This document shows positions 1 to 10,475 of a stretch of 64,000 nt of DNA, piece after piece. Source of the DNA: Atopsyche davidsoni. Its lineage: Eukaryota > Arthropoda > Insecta > Trichoptera > Hydrobiosidae. Both the position numbers and the translations under genes were made by a program. The notes under the pieces are model-generated. The model ran no database searches, was not told the origin of the DNA, and was given only the letters and a program-made list of their open reading frames with translations. The stretch lies in the NCBI GenBank assembly GCA_022113835.1, contig JAILWY010000026.1, forward strand, positions 2,562,001-2,626,000, written 5' to 3'. Within the stretch, counting starts at the first letter, position 1. The number at the start of each line of letters is the position of its first letter.

Positions 1-1440
1 ATTTCCAAAATTTTGCGAGCAATAGTGTAAATATAGTCAAAATACCCTAAACCTATGTTATGATTAATTTTAACAGCCTTATTTTTAAAACCAATGTTTA
101 ATACTTTCAAATAAATTTAATTTTAAATAACCAGTAGTTCATGTCTTGGTTTTTTGACTGTCAATCGTGAGTACACGATATTACTATAAGAACATTATTA
201 AGCTTAGTTTCTTAGAGATACATGTGATTAAAAAGTTTTCGCATTAAGTATGTTATGTTATTATATTTAAGATGTAGATTTAATACTTCAATAGAAGATT
301 AATTTTTAATGATTAGATATTTTATTTTTGGTGCTTGAATCTTGCGATTCTTTTTCATCCCTTGTGTGTATCGCGCGCCCTTAATATGAATTATTAGAAC
401 AGAAAATTCTTTGAATTTTTTACCCTCCATTTTTCGTCGTATTAAACACCTGACAATTGCAGGAAATATATTACAACTCGTGAAAAGTGGATTATTTCGC
501 TTGAAACTACAGCCCCTTGATGAGTCGACACGACGGTTGTGTATTCTTCCTGCGGCAAATAAAAATATTGATTTATTTCGCCTGTGCATTTAATTTAATG
601 ATGAACACAAAAACGAATAAAAATTTATCTAACATGGATATTTTTATCTATCTTTTATGTGTAAAAATAACAATTGTAATCATAAAAGAAACACAGAAAA
701 CACTAGAAAAATAAACTACTTACTATTAAAAATAAACTGTTATTTCAAGCAAGAAAAAAACAAATTCAAAACTTCAGTTTTGTTTTTTATCACAATCAGT
801 CTTATATATTGAAATGTATGTTTATTTTATTAAAAGTACTATATATAATATTTAAGATTTTACATTAGGGGTGTTTTGTAAGAAAATGCCGTAATATATA
901 AAAAAATAGTAAGAAATGAATCACATAATAATAATTCAATTTACTGATCCTTAATAATCATTGAATAAAATGTATTTTTAAATTATAATTTAATATGTGT
1001 ATTTATTTATTTTATGTGCAGTGTGCAATCTCCTTTGTCGACGGATTTCGATTTTTCAAGTGGCAGATAAAAGAAGACAAGAAGTAACGGGAAGACCAGC
1101 ATCATCCAGAATATTTTGGAACGTCTGTTATTTATAAAATAGTATTCATACAGGAAAGTTTATAAATGATTATTTCTAAAATGGACGAAAATCATTGATC
1201 AACACATTACTTGTAGTTTCACGAAACATTTAAAGTTATTTTTATTATCTTAATATCTGAAGTGAAGCATAAATCAGGTTGTTGATTAATAAACTTATGT
1301 GAGCTTTTTTATGCTCAAAATCTATGTCGAGGATGTTGATGATTTTTAAAAGCTTTCAAAGATGTATAAAAGAGAATTTTTATCCGTCTAAAAGCTTTTT
1401 TTTATATTTGCATATTAGAAAGAGAGTGTATCGTATTCTT
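1..1440. other. AT-rich non-coding stretch
   Basis: No gene is seen. The sequence is strongly AT-rich with stop codons in all frames. The only open frames are shorter than 100 codons, overlap each other on both strands around 300-700 and show no domain or codon signal. A slightly less AT-rich patch at about 1015-1120 has no recognisable content. Confidence 0.7.
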
Positions 1441-1720
1441 AAAAGAAAACTACCCCTTGCTGCAAAAATCTGCATCCCTCGGGGGTTGTTTGTGCTGACG
1501 TCACATTCCTTATCACGGGGGTTGATAACGGTTCCCCTCGCCACCCCGGCTGGATGTTCGCGATAAAACCTCCAAAGCCACTTTTCCCTTTCGGAATTTC
1601 TGGGGACCATTCACTAAGGGTGCATAGGGTGCAGGATCAAATGGGGATTATTCAGACAGAAGATTAATGGGGTTGGGAGAGAGGAAGAGGGAGGCTTACG
1701 ATAAAAATGTTATTAAAATG
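1441..1720. promoter_or_regulatory. GC-rich island with a perfect CRE
   Basis: A block of balanced base composition in AT-rich surroundings. It carries the palindrome TGACGTCA at 1496-1503, the full-length site for CREB/ATF-type bZIP factors, and a purine-rich tract at about 1660-1700. Opposed short ORFs (1324-1566 plus, 1380-1610 minus) look like by-products of base composition. A role as enhancer or promoter is inferred only from composition and the site. Confidence 0.3.
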
Positions 1721-2044
1721 GGGCAACCGCGTACTTATTCTGTGAGTAAAATATGATCGAGTTGTTGCCATTAATAATGCATGGATTATTGTTTAAAGCA
1801 TATATTTATTACAACCATATTTTAAATATGTTTTATTTTATTTATTATTATTTTTATATCAAAATGTAATATCACATTTTTTCATTATAAGAATTTTAGT
1901 CACATTGACTATACAATAACAAAAAAAAAAACCCTTTGTTGTTATTTTTGTTTTTCCTCCATTGGCAAGGAATTTGTATAAATATTTCTATTCAGATTGT
2001 ATGAGTTCTTTTTGAAATATTATAAGACAAATAAACAAGCCTGT

Positions 2045-2045
<1 letters not shown>

Positions 2046-2085
<40 letters not shown>
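2046..2085. repeat. (TA)n microsatellite
   Basis: An almost pure TA dinucleotide run of about 40 bases. No function is implied. Confidence 0.9.
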
Positions 2086-2089
<4 letters not shown>

Positions 2090-2651
2090 TTATATATTTA
2101 ATGTTATAAAATTTCATGCTAAGGGATGTGTACTCTTGTGGAAGATCAACAAAAAAGGTATAATGCAATCAATTATTTTCACCCCAAGAAACGTTTGGGC
2201 GGGGAGGGGGTGTTTCATTACTGTTTCTCCCTCCACCATTTTTTTTATTTCGAGATGATGTAACGCATAAGTATAACAAGCATGTACTGTTCTGTATAAA
2301 AACACATCTGTTGTGGGGCGCAGAGGGAGCGAGAGGAATTCTTAAAATAAAGCCGGTGATTCTGTGCACTCAAAGCTCTTACTGCACATTTTTTATTGTC
2401 AGAACTGTGCAGGCAGTTACATTTTTCGCAAAGAATTGTTTCTGACGTAAATTTGAGATATATTTATGTTTTTATTGCAAAAAAATTTGAGAAACTTTTG
2501 AGTTTATGTTCTACGACTTCTGTAAACCCTAAATTATTATTCTGTATTTATATCAGCAGTTTTTTCAGAACGCTATCTATGTCGTATTTTGTATATTAAT
2601 ATAACACGTTTCATTTTATTCAATTTTGAGCCTGTTTGTGATGATTTAAAC

Positions 2652-3102
2652 CACTGGTTTCCAAAGAGGTCAATGTCGACCTCTAGGGGTCGATTTTTCC
2701 CTGAAAAATTAAATTAAATTGGGGGTCCACGAACTGTAAATGGGGATGAACGAGAGTGGATCCCATTTAAGCAGGTTATCACTAAAATTTAGGCATTCCG
2801 TAAATGTCATAATTGAACACAGATTGACACAGATTGAATACTTACATAATAATGCTGTTAATCTTGCATTATGGACTATCGCAAGAAGGTTTTTGATAGC
2901 TCTTCCATCTTCATATCACATGGAAAAGGGTTTCAGTGCAGTTGTCAACTAGTTATTCAATGTTTACACACCGACATAAAATATGGCGCACCTGTATATC
3001 AAATGTCAAAAATATGTTTGAAGATGATGAATTTGCAAAAATTCAATATTAGCGAAAAACTCGACAAGGGGTCGACGGGACAAAATAGTTTTGGAGCCTA
3101 TG
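2652..3102 (+). mobile_element. hAT transposon remnant (ZBED5/SCAND3-like), internally deleted
   Basis: The element is bounded by an exact 8-bp direct repeat, ATTTAAAC, at 2644-2651 and 3103-3110, the target-site length of hAT elements. The ends are imperfect inverted repeats: CACTGGTTTCCAAAG on the left and the complement of TTTTGGAGCCTATG on the right. Inside, the frame from 2740 to 2952 encodes IALPSSYHMEKGFSAVVN. This matches the C-terminal dimerisation segment typical of ZBED5/SCAND3/FAM200-type hAT transposases (PSSY..E.GFSAV.N pattern). A stop follows directly, and the BED finger and most of the catalytic part are absent. It is a non-autonomous fossil of about 451 bp. The boundaries are well supported; the exact subfamily is from recall. 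Confidence 0.8.
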
Positions 3103-3299
3103 ATTTAAACCAATATGCGAATGTACTTTAAAACGAATGCTGTGTTCATCATTATTGTCGAGTATACACAATTACACACATGTATAAAATGCTACATATC
3201 ATGAATACATTTAATTTTTGCAATTTATTTTTCGAATGCGGAAAAATTCAGCACGAAGTCATTTGCAATATTCTTTACTGTGCTCAAGAAACGCTTGTA

Positions 3300-3540
3300 C
3301 GACCATTGCATCCAAATTCTCAACGCAAGACGCACCGGCGAGCCTTCGCCCTACCCTACCGCAGGCGCACCCTCTGGGGCGAGGGTTGGGGCGGCTACCT
3401 AGGCCTGGTCTACGTGCCTACGAGGTACCTAGGCCCGAAGTTCATGACCGCCGCTCGTAGCCAGTCTACGAACCGGCGTCTACGCCATCGATCGATACCC
3501 AGGCAAAGTGCATCCCGCTACAGAGGACCACCAAAGGACA
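3300..3540. promoter_or_regulatory. GC-rich island with repeated CTACG/CGTAG words
   Basis: A GC-rich block containing several CTACG or CGTAG pentamers (about 3410-3485) and the duplicated word TACCTAGGC (about 3398 and 3426). The 164-codon and 80-codon plus-strand frames here read different proteins from the same bases, with no domain or splice signals, so no gene is called. The pentamers recur in the islands near 6.5, 7.6 and 51.1 kb. Function unknown. Confidence 0.25.
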
Positions 3541-3697
3541 CTTGGAAAAAATTACAGAGAATGTTGAAATTTAGGAAAAAATATACATTTCAAAATTATA
3601 TAATATTTTTGATTAAAACCGCATTAAATATTATTCAATGTTTCGCTTCTATCACCAAGAGTCATATGCAATAAAACCTTTTAAAATAATCAAATTA

Positions 3698-3850
3698 TGA
3701 TTGATAATGATTAAGTACATTTTTTCAAATATTGAAAAATGATTAAACGATTAAAGAAACTCTCAATTTCATCGTGATTTGTGTGGGATTCGAATCCACA
3801 TCCCCAAGCTCACATGGCCGGTGTATGACAAGAATTTTTAACAATCATAT
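3698..3850 (-). repeat. tRNA-derived SINE, family A, linear copy
   Basis: On the minus strand this reads CACCGGCCATGTGAGC, then GGATGTGGATTCGAATCC (a B-box of RNA polymerase III), then the family tail CACGATGA...GAGTTTCTTTAAT and the end GTACTTAATCA. The same order is seen in the copies near 10.4, 22.0, 27.2, 55.7 and 58.0 kb. The copy is somewhat degraded and no poly-A or direct-repeat flank was resolved. Not a functional tRNA gene. Confidence 0.65.
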
Positions 3851-4015
3851 CCTATAAGTGAAACAACGTACTTATTATGCCTATTAAATGTTGTGTGACT
3901 TGCAATACTAGACTTTTAACCCAAATTACTGAGTGAAGCATTTTTTTTTAAATCCGATCTGGATATTATTATTTTTAAGGTCTATTTAATTAAGCCAATA
4001 CACGCACTTGTAAAA

Positions 4016-4155
4016 TATATTATTGATTTTTTGTGAAGACCGTCTCACAGGAAGTACGATTTTGCCTATACAGGATTTTTATTGATTGATAATGATTAAG
4101 TACATTTTTTCATTGTACTTCCTGTGAGACGGTCTTCACAAAAAATCAATAATAT
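4016..4155. repeat. Foldback element with 41-bp arms
   Basis: The arm at 4016-4056 is the exact reverse complement of 4115-4155; the arms contain GAAGACCGTCTCACAGGAAG. The 58-base spacer contains a copy of the SINE-A end (GATAATGATTAAGTACA at about 4088-4104), also found at about 3703. A transcript or single strand would form a stable hairpin. Confidence 0.85.
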
Positions 4156-4289
4156 AATCAAATTATGAATATGCAAACAACGCTGAAGATTAGACCGTAA
4201 AACACGTATCATCTATTTAACTATGTTTTTATGATTTCAAATACTTTTGATGATTGATGTTAGATGTATATTTGGGCGTTTGTGATTAG

Positions 4290-4560
4290 ACTGTGGCTGA
4301 AATCTGTCCACCCTAGGGTTGGTGGTGTGACGAGACGTTCGTGCAGTGGGTTGCAGGGTGGGTATTTATTAATGTTCCGGGAATGGAGGGTTCTGGGCTC
4401 CGGCCTGATCAATACTGGCGGCCATGTTGGATTATTCGGGAATAGCCTGGAAGGTTCTAGATGCCTTGCCATCGAGTCCCGTCTAATGACGGAATAACAC
4501 TGAAGTGTAGTGGTTGATTGAGTTAAATCGACGCTTGTGCGAGGGTTAACATTGGTACAA
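4290..4560. promoter_or_regulatory. GC-enriched island with STAT- and HSE-like sites
   Basis: A block of balanced composition with TTCCGGGAA at 4375-4383 (the TTCNNNGAA pattern of STAT factors), TTCGGGAA at 4435-4442 and GAAGGTTC at 4450-4457 (both arrangements of heat-shock factor half-sites). The opposed ORFs (4264-4497 plus, 4260-4580 minus) have no recognisable content. The regulatory reading rests on short motifs only. Confidence 0.25.
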
Positions 4561-5159
4561 CACACAACACATAAGTACAAATTTAAAACCTATAATTTTT
4601 AGGGACAATATGAAAACATGCAATGGCAAAAATAAAATTATTTGTGGGATATTGAACGATACGCAAAGACACACTTTAAAATATAACTAAATTATTTTGT
4701 ACATAACTAGTTCTATTGACTAAAAATAATTGACGTATAAAACAGAAACAATTTCCTCAAGTCATTTAATTTCCTTTTTTTTTATTTTACATGTGTAATG
4801 TTTGCTTTAATAAAATTCTTAGTTAAATAAATCTATCATAATAATCAGTGCACGAGAGCCAATTTTACAAAATTACAACAACATTCAAAACCTAAGTTTG
4901 CTTTGTGTACTTAATAGGAGTATAAAATAAAATAATTACTTTTTATACTATTTCGAACTATATTGTACCTACTATTACTACTATTGGAGATAATTTTGAA
5001 ATCTTATATATATTTTATGGTTTATAAATGTTGGCTTTATTTTTGAATAATATTTGTACAAAACTAAAAATATATTATTTTAAATGAATAACAACAATCA
5101 GAACACCTTTATCTAGGCATAATACCCGTTAGTGAGAAGCAAATAAATGTTGATTGCAC
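4561..5159. other. AT-rich non-coding stretch
   Basis: No gene, repeat or recognisable site is seen. The sequence is low-complexity A/T with short homopolymers. Confidence 0.6.
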
Positions 5160-5400
5160 AGTCGCCCCAAAACAAGTTGAGGTAATCCGAATTTATCAAA
5201 ACCACACCTTCGCAGCCCAGCCTTGAAACCTCCCCCTCCCGGTGCATGCGCTGCACCCCTCCCGCCGGTTGCCATGGCAACAGCCCCCTCCCCCGCGCGC
5301 CCCCACCCCCGCGCTTCATATCCTGGAAGCGCAACGCTTCCGGTCAGCAAGTTTGCAAGGCGTCGCTGTGTTGTTGGAATTATTTCCCGGAAGTTGAGTT
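5160..5400. promoter_or_regulatory. GC-rich promoter-like island with a perfect RFX X-box and ETS sites
   Basis: Positions 5268-5281 are the 14-bp palindrome GTTGCCATGGCAAC, which fits the RFX X-box consensus (GTNRCC, 0-3 bases, RGYAAC) on both halves. Just downstream are the hairpin GGAAGCG-CAA-CGCTTCC (5325-5341), whose right half extends into the ETS word CTTCCGG, and a second ETS core CCGGAAGT (5387-5394). A pyrimidine-rich CCCC tract sits between them. RFX X-boxes are known upstream of cilium genes in animals. No coding exon is visible close by, so this may be a distal element or the promoter of a gene whose exons lie outside or are too short to see. Confidence 0.45.
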
Positions 5401-5819
5401 AAATGTCACAGGATATGGTATCATTTCTCGTTAGGGAACTATTTTTAAAATTTATATAATTAAATCTGTCATGGATGCTAAAAATTATTTTTTTTGTACG
5501 TTTTAAATCATAATTTAAGCCTTGGTAAACACATAATCAGAAAAAGAAAATAATGTCATTCAAATCAAAATATAGATTAAGCTATGCTATGGCTGATATT
5601 TTATGATTACATTGATATTAAAAATGCCTTATATTTGTCCAAACAAAATATGTTATCAATTCCAAAAAAAGTAAGCAATTATCGTTACAAGTATTATTAA
5701 TCAATAAATATATTATGTTTATTAGAAAAAAGGGATTCTCTACTGTACGTAGTCTTAAAAACAAGAGATATGAGCGAGTTTACATGCATTAGTAATTTTT
5801 TTCACAATAATATCCGGGT
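5401..5819. other. AT-rich non-coding stretch
   Basis: Nothing recognisable. Short frames overlap stop-rich A/T sequence. Confidence 0.6.
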
Positions 5820-6050
5820 AGATAGGGACACGCACACATCAGGTGTCTGCAGCGAGCCCGCCCCAGCACTTGTGGGCACTTTCCCTACCCTACCCCGCGC
5901 GTCTGGGGCCCCACCCTCAGGGGGGTGTCTGGTGCCCCATTCCACAACCCCAAACCACCCTTGCAGAGTGAGAGCGAGACGGCAAGCATGCAGTTTGTGG
6001 ACGGCTGGGTTCTTTGACAATCCCTTCGATATTTCACGGTTCTCCGAGGG
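5820..6050. promoter_or_regulatory. GC-rich island with a GAGCGAGA-type word
   Basis: A GC-rich block with GAGAGCGAGACGG at about 5972-5984 followed by GCATGC. Three overlapping frames on both strands are open only because of base composition. The GAGCGAGA-type core recurs in islands near 16.9, 21.4, 38.4-38.5 and 39.3 kb. In Drosophila this core is part of the MSL recognition element bound by CLAMP; whether that applies here is unknown. Confidence 0.25.
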
Positions 6051-6479
6051 GTTTCATGAAAACAGATTCTATTTTTGCTAAACTGCGGTTTCATTGTTAT
6101 TTTTGTAAAATAATGTATAATTTATGAGTTTACAACAATATGTTACTTTTAAGTTATTGATACTTATCATCTATCATGTTATATATTACTTACATGCTTG
6201 AATAATGTTCACGAATCATTAGTGAAATAAGTGAAAAATATAAAACTGTATATTTTTTGGGTTGTTCTTGATTTTAATTAAATATCTATTCGAATAAATC
6301 AATTTTTGCGCGTAAATATGTAAGCACCAATTTATTTTATTCGCAATGCAAAGTTTTCGTAAATCCCCGTGAAAACTAACTACTCGCTTGAAATAAGCAT
6401 CAGTTTACCGGCGCAAAGTACAAAAAAAGTAAATAAATCGCAACATCAAAGCTGCCACTCGGCAAGTCTTGCAATTTAT

Positions 6480-6810
6480 TGTTTGTTACGACAAAAGTCT
6501 GGCTGGGTACTCGTAGCTCGTAGCGAGGGCTCTCGTAGCACGCTCTACGCCAGGCTGCTCCGGCGACCCAGTCTAGACGGCGTAGAGCACATGGCCTATG
6601 TGCGGAGCTATATGGCAGATAGCTTTCCCCTTCATCGTTCCCTACTGTCTCTATCCCCTACATTTGAACCGCGCTGCAGCGGAGGCGTACCCACAAAGGT
6701 CTCTATAGCTCCACACCTAGAAAGGCTTCCACGGTCCCATACCTACAGCGGTTCTCATAGCTCTGTCTGCGCTGTGACTGTATACACGGTGGCATTGAAC
6801 CCTCGTGGCC
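6480..6810. promoter_or_regulatory. GC-rich island with repeated CGTAG words
   Basis: CTCGTAG occurs three times in a row (about 6510-6540), followed by CTCTACGCC and GGCGTAGAGC. A 161-codon plus-strand frame spans it (6369-6854), but it starts in AT-rich DNA, lacks any domain signal, and appears open through composition. It is described as an unexplained island, not as a gene. Confidence 0.25.
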
Positions 6811-7569
6811 GTCGAATAAACTGCAAAGTATTAAATGGAAATTTTAATATTTAAATTTTATGGTTGATATTTGAATTTGTTTCAATTTTAGTGTCTGCAC
6901 TTTAGATCTATGTGGCCATGCCAAAAATATTAAATTATTGTAATAAAATTTGAATACTCTTTATGTTTGAACAATAATTTATCAAAAAGAAGACATTTTA
7001 TTACTTTTGAGAAAATGAAATTGAGTGTAAACTTAACATATATTTGAACGACTGCTTATATCTCAAATTAATTCGTATTTCTTGGTTATTTTAAATCATT
7101 TTATATATTTTTTTATGTATGATACATGAATATGAAGTTATATGTTGTTGCCGTGTTCACTTCATGCGTATTTCAATAAACTTTTCTCTATTCAATGCTA
7201 AAACTAGATACGGTTTTATTTACTCTCCTAAAATATTATATGAGATATTTAAGTAAGTAAATTCGGAATATTTGTAAAAAAAAAAAAACTAATCCTTAAA
7301 CCTTAATCATAATTATATTAGTATAACTAAGTTCTTATTTGATCGCACGATATATTCAACAACTTCAAAACAAGTAATAAATGTATCTTTACTTTTATTC
7401 AGAATTTATCTTAGTACGTATAAATTAAAGCCTGTTATTAAAATATTTGTTTTAATATCGATAAATATGACATGCATGTATTCCGTTATTATCACGAGTT
7501 AAATTTCAGCAAAAAAAAAATTAAGAAAGTATCTACAATTAAATTTTAAAAAAAAGTCACGCTGTATAT
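6811..7569. other. AT-rich non-coding stretch
   Basis: No gene or repeat is recognised; poly-A runs are at about 7277-7288 and 7511-7519. Confidence 0.6.
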
Positions 7570-7930
7570 TTAAAAATGTACTCTGGTTCACGGCCACGCT
7601 GTGTACGGGGGCTACGACAAGCGTAGGCGCCTACGACAAAAACTGTCTGGGTATTCACCCTGCAGTCCGTCTGGCTTCGTGCATCCCTCTCCCACGCACG
7701 CGGAGCCGCCGGCGAGAGAGGGACGCAGGCGCGTGTTTGAGTGGTGCATAATGCAGAGAGCGCAGTCTGGGTCGATTCGACGCACAATTAGGTGGCGGCA
7801 TTTAGAGAGCCTGTCTGTGTTGCCATGTCTGGCTTCTACAATGATTTCCTGCGGGAAATGTTCGTGAAAAGCGACGCCCCCGGAAAACAACTTGCGTTAA
7901 AACTGGAGGAGCTACGCAAACACGCGGAAA
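7570..7930. promoter_or_regulatory. GC-rich island with a 14-bp CGTAG palindrome
   Basis: Contains CGTAGGCGCCTACG at 7622-7635, a perfect palindrome built from two inverted CGTAG words, preceded by another GCTACGAC. The block also has CGGCGAGAGAGGGACG. Open frames exist on both strands (7601-7867 plus; 7612-7890 and 7557-7787 minus) and contradict each other; none has a recognisable product. Confidence 0.3.
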
Positions 7931-8636
7931 AATGAATAAACATTCTGAAAAAAAAAACACTGTAATATCTCGGAAATAATTTGGGTAATACTTAATAAAC
8001 ATTCACATCTTGATTGCCAAATCGAAAACAAGATTAAAAAGCTTTGGTTAGTTAGCACAGTTTTTTGCAACATGTCGATTTGGTGTCATGTTTCTACACA
8101 TGTTTCTATCCTGGGCCAGTCCAAACTTAATTCCATTTATTCCAGTATTTATTTCAGTGCAGTGTTATATCAACGCAACAAATTTATTTAATATTAAAGA
8201 TTGAGAAAAGATAACTCGATTCACATCTAAAATTCATTTGTTTAATATACAAATTTTTGGTATGGCAAACCATATTCAAATAATTTTACTGGCTTCGCAC
8301 AGCATTGAAAAAACTTTTCCTGTACGTTATTTAATTGTAGCAAATGTATGCCTGCTATTTTTAAAATAAAATTAACTATAGGCATAAAGAGTACTTACAT
8401 CGTGTTGATGTGCATTAGGTTTATCAATAAATAATACAGTTATTAGCACTGCTGAATTTTAGTGATCAAAAGATAGTAGGAATTCAAAAAGCATATCTGT
8501 CATAGCATATCAATGTTTTAATTGGAAAAAAAAATATTAATAATATATTACGATGAAACGGTTTGTTTAATTTACTTAAACTGAAGATATTTAAGTAAAT
8601 ATTTGATTATTTTTGCTAACGTTGGTTTAAATACAA
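7931..8636. other. AT-rich non-coding stretch
   Basis: Nothing recognisable apart from general A/T richness. Confidence 0.55.
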
Positions 8637-9062
8637 AAATCAATATAATATCACTTGTACAAAAATATGTTATTACTCACAACTTTTGGAAAAGCATTTT
8701 TTTATGGATTAAATGGATTCTGTAATAGCTGTGCGTTTCCATCGTCTTGCGCCCGAAGAGCTATTTTAAAAGTCTTTCGTAGAAGTTCTTCGCAGAGGTT
8801 CTAAGAAATACTTGGGTAAAAAAAAAGTCGGAATTGAATAATGAACAGCGAAAACTTTATATACCAACTCAACAATGTTTTTCTTTTGGGCATTGCCAGC
8901 GACCCGAAAGCCATTTATAAAACATAAGTAAATTAATACGCTATTAATTTTTTTTTTTTCTTCATCAAGTGCCTCTCCTCAGAGGAGATTCGCGACCATT
9001 TCACATATACTCATGCGTAGTGTAGTGGGTCCTCGGGTCTTTCTACACCGTGATTTTATATT
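8637..9062 (+). repeat. Dispersed repeat family B, long copy
   Basis: This segment aligns to the reverse complement of 36172-36500. Shared landmarks are ATAATATCACTTG, TTGGAAAAGCA, GCGACCCGAAAGCCATT, CAAGTGCCTCTC, GCGACCATTTCA and GGGTC.TTCTACAC. A third, shorter copy is at 58748-58895. About 130 bases at roughly 8745-8885 have no counterpart in the 36-kb copy, so this copy has an insertion or that one a deletion. The structure suggests an SINE or the 3' part of a retroelement; no coding part is visible. Confidence 0.75.
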
Positions 9063-9438
9063 AGAAGGAAAAGTCTACGTATTGCTGCTGCCCAATAGCA
9101 TTATTATATAATCTATTTAGATCTGATACTCTTTTATGCAGCAAACTACAGAAACAATAGCAGGAGCCCCTCACCTCGACAACGTCCACAAATCCCAAAA
9201 CCACTACTCCATTACCGATTCTTTACACACGCTCAGGATGTAGAATGGCAGCCATGCACAAGCAACAGAATGGGGAGAGCGGGGATTTTAAAGAAGGTTT
9301 ATTTCAATGAAAATAAATTAGATTTATAATAATATCGACAATAAATATAATATATAAATTTTAACTATATATGTTATTTCAGGTCGAATCAGCTTGTTTT
9401 ATCGAATATTTGTTCTTGATTGGTGAAGATCCATTTTT

Positions 9439-9600
9439 TATTCATGATAAGGGTAACTTTGTATTCTTTCTTCACTTTGAATTTATTATAGTTTTTTTAT
9501 GACTAGTTTCGACCAACAGACTGTAAGGGTGATTTGGTCATCATCAGATGCATGTAATGATGACCAAGTCACCCTTACAAAGTTACCCTTATCATGAATA
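9439..9600. repeat. Nested foldback element
   Basis: The outer arms 9439-9463 and 9576-9600 are exact reverse complements (25 bp). Inner arms 9523-9543 and 9558-9578 match with one mismatch (core GTAAGGGTGA). The spacer holds GACTAGTTTCGACC followed by CATCATCAG, similar in layout to the GACCGGTTTCGCC repeat at 42.2 kb. The whole folds into a cruciform-like structure. Confidence 0.85.
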
Positions 9601-9749
9601 GAGAATATTTGTTCTTGTTGCTTTTATGTTCCAAACAGAGTGGCGCAACTTATAGTGGCAGTAATTATGTCCACTACCCTATTATTCCGCTAATTTTACG
9701 ATACAATCAGGCGAACGGAAGCGTGCAATCTGAAACAAAAAATACAAGA

Positions 9750-9965
9750 ACAACATCCGCCGTCTGCACTTCCCCACACAGGCGCGCGGGCCGTACCACT
9801 ACTGCCCCGTTCCACCCGACGCCCCTGGCTTCCACCCTGCCCCCCGCCCCCGCCCCCGCCCTAGCCCCCGCCCCCGCCCACAGTGGGTTAGTGAGAGTGC
9901 CCCCGGGCCCCCGCCACCCTCGCCCCCCAGCCCTGCCCTTGCCCCCGCCCGCCGGTGAAGGTTAG
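9750..9965. repeat. C-rich low-complexity tract
   Basis: Imperfect repetition of CCCCCGCCC-like units at about 9838-9955. It opens a frame (9594-9965 plus) whose protein would be mostly Pro/Ala, a composition artefact. The G-rich strand could form G-quadruplexes. Confidence 0.7.
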
Positions 9966-10149
9966 TGCAGCGGTGCCTTCGCGTATTTCTTTTGGAACAA
10001 TCGCATAATGTGATTTGTAACCTTTTTCGATAGTTACAAAATTTAAACTTTTTGAATTTATTTATATTGATTCGACCTTATTTAATAGAAAATTCTAAAA
10101 AAAACTGATTTTTTATAATAAAATATCTAAGCATAGTCTTAAGTATAGT

Positions 10150-10206
10150 CCCTGGGCGTGGCTCATCAAAAACCGACGTGCGGCCACGTTGAAACTCGTT
10201 AAACCA
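10150..10206 (-). pseudogene. Mariner transposase helix-turn-helix relic
   Basis: The minus strand encodes WFNEFQRGRTSVFDEPRPG, which fits the conserved W..EF..GR.S..D.PR.G segment of the N-terminal helix-turn-helix of mariner/SETMAR-type transposases. The open frame extends over 10078-10404, but the flanking residues do not read as transposase in that frame, and no DDE catalytic part or inverted repeats were found. A decayed fragment is the best reading. Confidence 0.55.
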
Positions 10207-10377
10207 ATTTCGTCTTCCACACGCGGTCAAAACAAAACATCGAGTCCGATTCGGCTGAAATTTTGACAGTAGCCGTTTACAAGAATGTACTACACGATAG
10301 TAAATCTCTCTTGTGATACTAGCACCATCGGGCGTTGAGACTAAGTACCTATCGGACCGCCCTCGTATATGTCTATT

Positions 10378-10475
10378 TTGTGGATTGAACCCCACGCAAG
10401 TCACGATGATATTTTTTTGAGAGTTTCTTTAATTATTTTCAATGCGTGAAAAAATGTACCTAATTATATAAATAT
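10378..10475 (+). repeat. SINE family A, 3' part only
   Basis: Reads GTGGATTGAACCCCACGCAAG (a mutated B-box), then the family tail TCACGATGATAT...GAGAGTTTCTTTAAT and the end GTGAAAAAATGTACCTAAT. The tRNA-like 5' half is missing. It abuts the mariner relic, suggesting one inserted next to or into the other. Confidence 0.65.

Noticed and set aside
3180..3674. 164-codon plus-strand frame
   Set aside because: It starts and ends in AT-rich sequence, spans a GC island where another frame is open too, and has no domain, splice or codon signal.
6369..6854. 161-codon plus-strand frame
   Set aside because: Open because stop codons are rare in the GC island; no recognisable protein features and an unlikely start context.
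9594..9965. 123-codon plus-strand frame
   Set aside because: The C-terminal half is Pro/Ala low complexity from a C-rich tract; the 5' part overlaps a foldback arm.
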